From Planctomycetaceae bacterium (GTDB lineage Bacteria; Planctomycetota; Phycisphaerae; UBA1845; UTPLA1), in NCBI GenBank assembly GCA_011525745.1, contig WYBU01000068.1:62001-126000 (forward strand): DNA of 64,000 bases. Reading direction: 5' to 3'. Numbering within the stretch: the stretch's first letter is position 1; each line of letters begins with the position of its first letter. Under the pieces are notes generated by a model. That model was not told the DNA's origin. It worked only from the letters and a program-made list of their open reading frames with translations, and ran no database searches. This document shows, piece after piece, positions 60,967-64,000 of the stretch. The translations under genes and the position numbers were made by a program.

Positions 60967-62967
60967 ATGACCCGGCGCCGAAACCCTTTTCCTGCATCAC
61001 GTCATCCGTCCACGACTTGGCTCATGCTGGCCGTCATGCTGGCCGGGACTTCGACCGCTGTCCCGGCGGCCGCCCAGACCTGGACGGGCGCCAGTCTGTT
61101 CAGCAACCTGTGGAGCGACGACGGCAATCCGTTTCCGCCGTCGCCCGGCAACTGGGTCGGCAACGTGGTGCCGGTCCCGGGTCCGACGACGATCCTCACC
61201 TTCGGCAACGCCGGTTTGCAGTTTCAGCCGTTTCAGGACATTGCCAGTCCGTTCGATTTCAACCAGTTGAACTTCGTTGGCGGCAACGTGCCGCTGACGC
61301 TGAACGGATTGCCGATTCGGATGGCGGGCACGACGCCGTCGATCTCGCAGGAATCGTCGCTGCCGCACCGAATCAACAACGAGATCATCCTTCCAACGAC
61401 GAATACGTTCTATGACTTCACGGGCAACGGGACGGGCGCGCTGACGCTGGGCGGGCCGGTCAGCGGATCTGGCATATTCCGCAAGCAGGGCAGCCACACT
61501 CTGATTCTCGACGCGGTGCTGTCAGCCTCGCAGGACTCGTCGGTCGCGCTGACGTTAACGGGCGGCATGTTTCGGGTGTTGGGGGACAACCTGATCGCAC
61601 CCGAGCTGCACCTGTTCCTTCAGGGCGGCACGTTCGATCTTAACGGCCGCGATCAGACCTTCGCAATGATGTGGTTCCAGGGCAGCCCGATCCTGCTGAA
61701 CGGCGGGCGGCTGACGCTGGGCATCAACCCCGGTGTGGGCGGCGGCAGCGTCGGCGGGCTGAACGGCGGCGGTGAACTGATCAAGGGGCCGGGTTCGACG
61801 CAGTTCACGGCATCGAATCCCAACTTCACCGGTCTGGTGAGAATCCAGGGCGGCGGCACGGTTTTCCTCCAGGCCAACGGCGCGCTGGGCGACACGACGA
61901 CGGGAACGGTGGTCGAAGCCGGCGGCTCGCTGTTTGTCAACACGAACTACACGATGCCCGAGCCGCTCACGCTGGACGGCAACAACACCGGCACGGCGGC
62001 GCTGGCCGCCTCGGGAACAACCACTTCTTTTGCCGGGCCGATTACGCTGACGGCCGACAGCGACTTCGGCACGGCGGGCGGGACGTTCACACTGACCGGC
62101 GGCATCGACACAAACGGGTTTACGCTCCTGCATGCCTATTTCTCGGGCACGACCGTCATCAACAACAACGGCGTCACCGGCAGCGGCGGGCTGCGAAAGG
62201 TGACGACGAATGAGACGCTGATCATCAACGCACCCTGCACCTACACAGGCTCGACGGTGGTCGAACGCGGCGTGCTGGAAGTGAACAACACGCTGGAAAC
62301 AAGCAGCATTTCGGTCCAGTCGCTCGGCACGCTGCGCGGCCATTGCACCGCGCCGGCGGCGCCGCTGGCGCTGGCCGGGCGTTTGCAGCCGGGCGGCTCG
62401 GTCGGACAAATCGCCGTCGCGGCCGCCACGCTCAGCGCGGGGGCGCGGATCGACTGGGAAATCAGCGATCCCGCCGGTTCGCCGGGCACGGGGCATGACG
62501 TGTTGACGCTTTCCGGTGTGCTGTCGGCGCCCTACACGTCGGGCGTGACGACGATTTTCGTTTCCTCTCTGACGCCGGGGGGCGCCGCGGGGCCACTGGC
62601 CGGATTCGATCCGTCGCAGAGTTACCTATGGCCGATCATCGTGGCGGGCAGCGTCGACGCAAATGTGTCGTTGAGCGATTTTGCGTTGAATACGACGGGA
62701 TTCACGAACCACAACAACATCGGCTGCGGCGCCTTTCACCTGGAACTGACGACCACGGGGCTGAACCTGCGGTTCGATTCCGGCTCGGCGGGGCCGGGCG
62801 ATCTGAACTGCGACTGCCAGATCGATGCCGCCGACGTGCCGTTGTTCGTGCAGGCGCTGATCGATCCGAGCCAGTTCGGCGGATGCGACTTCGACGCGGC
62901 CGACATGAACGGCGACAACTCCGTAGATGCCGACGATGTGCAATTGTTCGTGGATGCCGTGTATTAG
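60967..62967 (+). CDS. Secreted autotransporter-associated beta-strand repeat protein with dockerin-like tail
   Basis: A 666-residue protein with a signal peptide (WLMLAVMLAGTSTAVPAAAQ). The body is a right-handed beta-helix type sequence with PATR-like repeats: LTLGGPVSGSGIFRKQGSHT, LILDAV, GLNGGGELIKGPGSTQF, FTGLVRIQGGGTVFL and NAPCTYTGSTVVERGVLEVN. It ends with the dockerin-like pair DLNCDCQIDAADVPLFVQAL and DMNGDNSVDADDVQLFVDAV. No membrane-inserting beta-barrel is present, so it is not a true autotransporter. Probably surface or matrix. The ribosome site GAAGGGAC is upstream. Confidence 0.85.
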   Translation: MTRRRNPFPASRHPSTTWLMLAVMLAGTSTAVPAAAQTWTGASLFSNLWSDDGNPFPPSPGNWVGNVVPVPGPTTILTFGNAGLQFQPFQDIASPFDFNQLNFVGGNVPLTLNGLPIRMAGTTPSISQESSLPHRINNEIILPTTNTFYDFTGNGTGALTLGGPVSGSGIFRKQGSHTLILDAVLSASQDSSVALTLTGGMFRVLGDNLIAPELHLFLQGGTFDLNGRDQTFAMMWFQGSPILLNGGRLTLGINPGVGGGSVGGLNGGGELIKGPGSTQFTASNPNFTGLVRIQGGGTVFLQANGALGDTTTGTVVEAGGSLFVNTNYTMPEPLTLDGNNTGTAALAASGTTTSFAGPITLTADSDFGTAGGTFTLTGGIDTNGFTLLHAYFSGTTVINNNGVTGSGGLRKVTTNETLIINAPCTYTGSTVVERGVLEVNNTLETSSISVQSLGTLRGHCTAPAAPLALAGRLQPGGSVGQIAVAAATLSAGARIDWEISDPAGSPGTGHDVLTLSGVLSAPYTSGVTTIFVSSLTPGGAAGPLAGFDPSQSYLWPIIVAGSVDANVSLSDFALNTTGFTNHNNIGCGAFHLELTTTGLNLRFDSGSAGPGDLNCDCQIDAADVPLFVQALIDPSQFGGCDFDAADMNGDNSVDADDVQLFVDAVY

Positions 62968-63211
62968 CACTACGGCGATCGATCACCCAGGTCGGTACGC
63001 GCATCTTGTCCGTTCCGGACGCGCCGAACCACCGTGCCACGTCTCATCATTTGATTTACTTCATGTCCGCCCGATGCCTCAGCGTTCCCCATCCCGGTCG
63101 CCGCGGTCATTCGACGCTTCATCGAAGAAATCGGCCGAGCCGCGCTCGACGCGGCCGGGGACGGCTGCGCTGCATCTCGGGAAGCGATCGTCACGCCGGA
63201 AAGAGCCTTGC

Positions 63212-63240
63212 TTGTCAAGGGCTTGCAGCGCGGGCATAAT
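63212..63240 (+). promoter_or_regulatory. Strong sigma-70 type promoter for the OmpA-like gene
   Basis: TTGTCA at 63212-63217 and CATAAT at 63235-63240, each five of six to consensus, with an exact 17-base spacer. Transcription would start near 63247, giving a leader of about 113 bases. The rest of the 62968-63359 gap shows no gene. Confidence 0.65.
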
Positions 63241-63359
63241 CCGACGCGCGGGACTTGCCGGTCGGCGTTCCGGCCGGCGGACCGTATCGTCGCGGCGCAT
63301 CCAATGCCGATATACCTCGGACGTATCGCATCGGCGCGCCTGTTGTCGGAGGCTGTCGG

Positions 63360-64000
63360 ATGAACCGGTTGGCGTTCCTCGGTCGTGGCGGCGTGATGTT
63401 GACGGCGGCGTGTGCATTCAGCGGGTGCATCGCGCGTGCGGAGTACGACCGCGTGGAATTCGCGCGGCGCGTCGCGGCCGAGCAGGCGGCGCAGCGCGAG
63501 GCGGAACTGGGCGCCGAGCGGTCGCAGCGGCAGGTGGTCGAGGCCGAGCGCAACGCATTGCGGCGCGAGTTGGACACCAAGACCGCGCTTGCCGAGAACC
63601 TTCGTCAGGAGAACGACCGGCTGGCCGCGACGCTGAAACAGTTGGGCAGGTTCACAGACGAAGTCCTGGCCAAGGGGCTGGCCGAGCCGGAACTGATTGA
63701 AATCACCAAGCTGCCGCCGGAACTGGACCGAATGCTGAAAGAGTTCGCGTCGCACTATCCCAATGCGGTCGAGTACCTGCCCGAGCAGGGCGCGGTGCGC
63801 TGGAAGAGCGATCTGACGTTCGCACTGGGCAGTGACGTGGTGCGGGACACCGCCACGTCGTCGTTGCGCGAGTTCGCCGAAATCGTCAACACCGCCGGCG
63901 CGGCGTTCGAAGTGGTGATCGTCGGCCACACCGACAATGTTCCGATTCGGGCCAGTTCGCGCGAGCACAAAACCAACTGGCATCTGTCGAGCCATCGGGC
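63360..64000 (+). CDS. OmpA-family lipoprotein, 3' truncated by window end
   Basis: 213 residues are visible from ATG 63360, with GGAGG seven bases upstream. VMLTAACAFSGC is a lipoprotein signal with FSGC. A long coiled coil follows (residues ~30-105, with ERSQRQVVEAERNALRREL). The OmpA peptidoglycan-binding domain starts with VRWKSDLTFALGSDVV; VIVGHTDNVPI and NWHLSSHRA match its diaminopimelate-binding motifs. It likely tethers the outer membrane to peptidoglycan or acts in motor or flagellar-like anchoring. The frame is still open at base 64000. Confidence 0.88.
   Translation, partial: MNRLAFLGRGGVMLTAACAFSGCIARAEYDRVEFARRVAAEQAAQREAELGAERSQRQVVEAERNALRRELDTKTALAENLRQENDRLAATLKQLGRFTDEVLAKGLAEPELIEITKLPPELDRMLKEFASHYPNAVEYLPEQGAVRWKSDLTFALGSDVVRDTATSSLREFAEIVNTAGAAFEVVIVGHTDNVPIRASSREHKTNWHLSSHR

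Overview
The window reads as chromosomal DNA from a GC-rich Planctomycetota bacterium, most likely of the Phycisphaerae type. This rests on family knowledge, not on a database search. The signs are several very large secreted proteins ending in dockerin-like calcium repeats, FG-GAP beta-propeller proteins, a CGYDLR...RCPECG zinc-ribbon tail, three-motif C-x2-H-x6-C-x2-C metal sites on an efflux adaptor, and a heavy load of short interspersed repeats between and even inside genes. I saw no rRNA, tRNA, CRISPR array, integrase or transposase.

Region 1 (1-25373) is one long plus-strand surface-glycan locus. It begins with the 3' part of an FAD oxidoreductase and ends with a second member of the same superfamily. 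Between them lie two GT4 and four GT2 glycosyltransferases, a polysaccharide deacetylase, a SPASM-type radical SAM enzyme, a TylF-like methyltransferase, a Wzx-like flippase, three polytopic GT39-like or unassigned membrane proteins, and two tandem membrane-anchored sulfatase-fold enzymes with threonine in the nucleophile position. Several genes overlap or nearly touch, which fits co-transcription. A truncated ParD antitoxin with its operator palindrome sits in the middle.

Region 2 (25374-31084) holds a 15-unit array of 27-bp hairpins, a QueD/PTPS-like fusion protein, an FG-GAP/dockerin gene interrupted by an in-frame TGA exactly at a conserved Trp, and a HEAT-like lipoprotein.

Region 3 (31424-49602) is housekeeping: an M24 peptidase, a NeuD-like acyltransferase, a zinc-ribbon membrane protein, prfB with a programmed +1 frameshift, larE, a GroES-like protein, a PPIase lipoprotein, an M42 peptidase, a GT39-like protein, recJ, purM and an amidase.

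Region 4 (49857-64000) carries an RND adaptor and TolC pair without its pump, a FolD lacking the expected cyclohydrolase residues, a pentaheme cytochrome with a dockerin tail, dapB, two more giant dockerin-tailed surface proteins, and the start of an OmpA-family lipoprotein.

The most unusual aspects are the dispersed repeats that have entered reading frames without breaking them, a recurring TA-type hexamer about 7 nt before start codons that suggests leaderless mRNAs, and the variant FolD.
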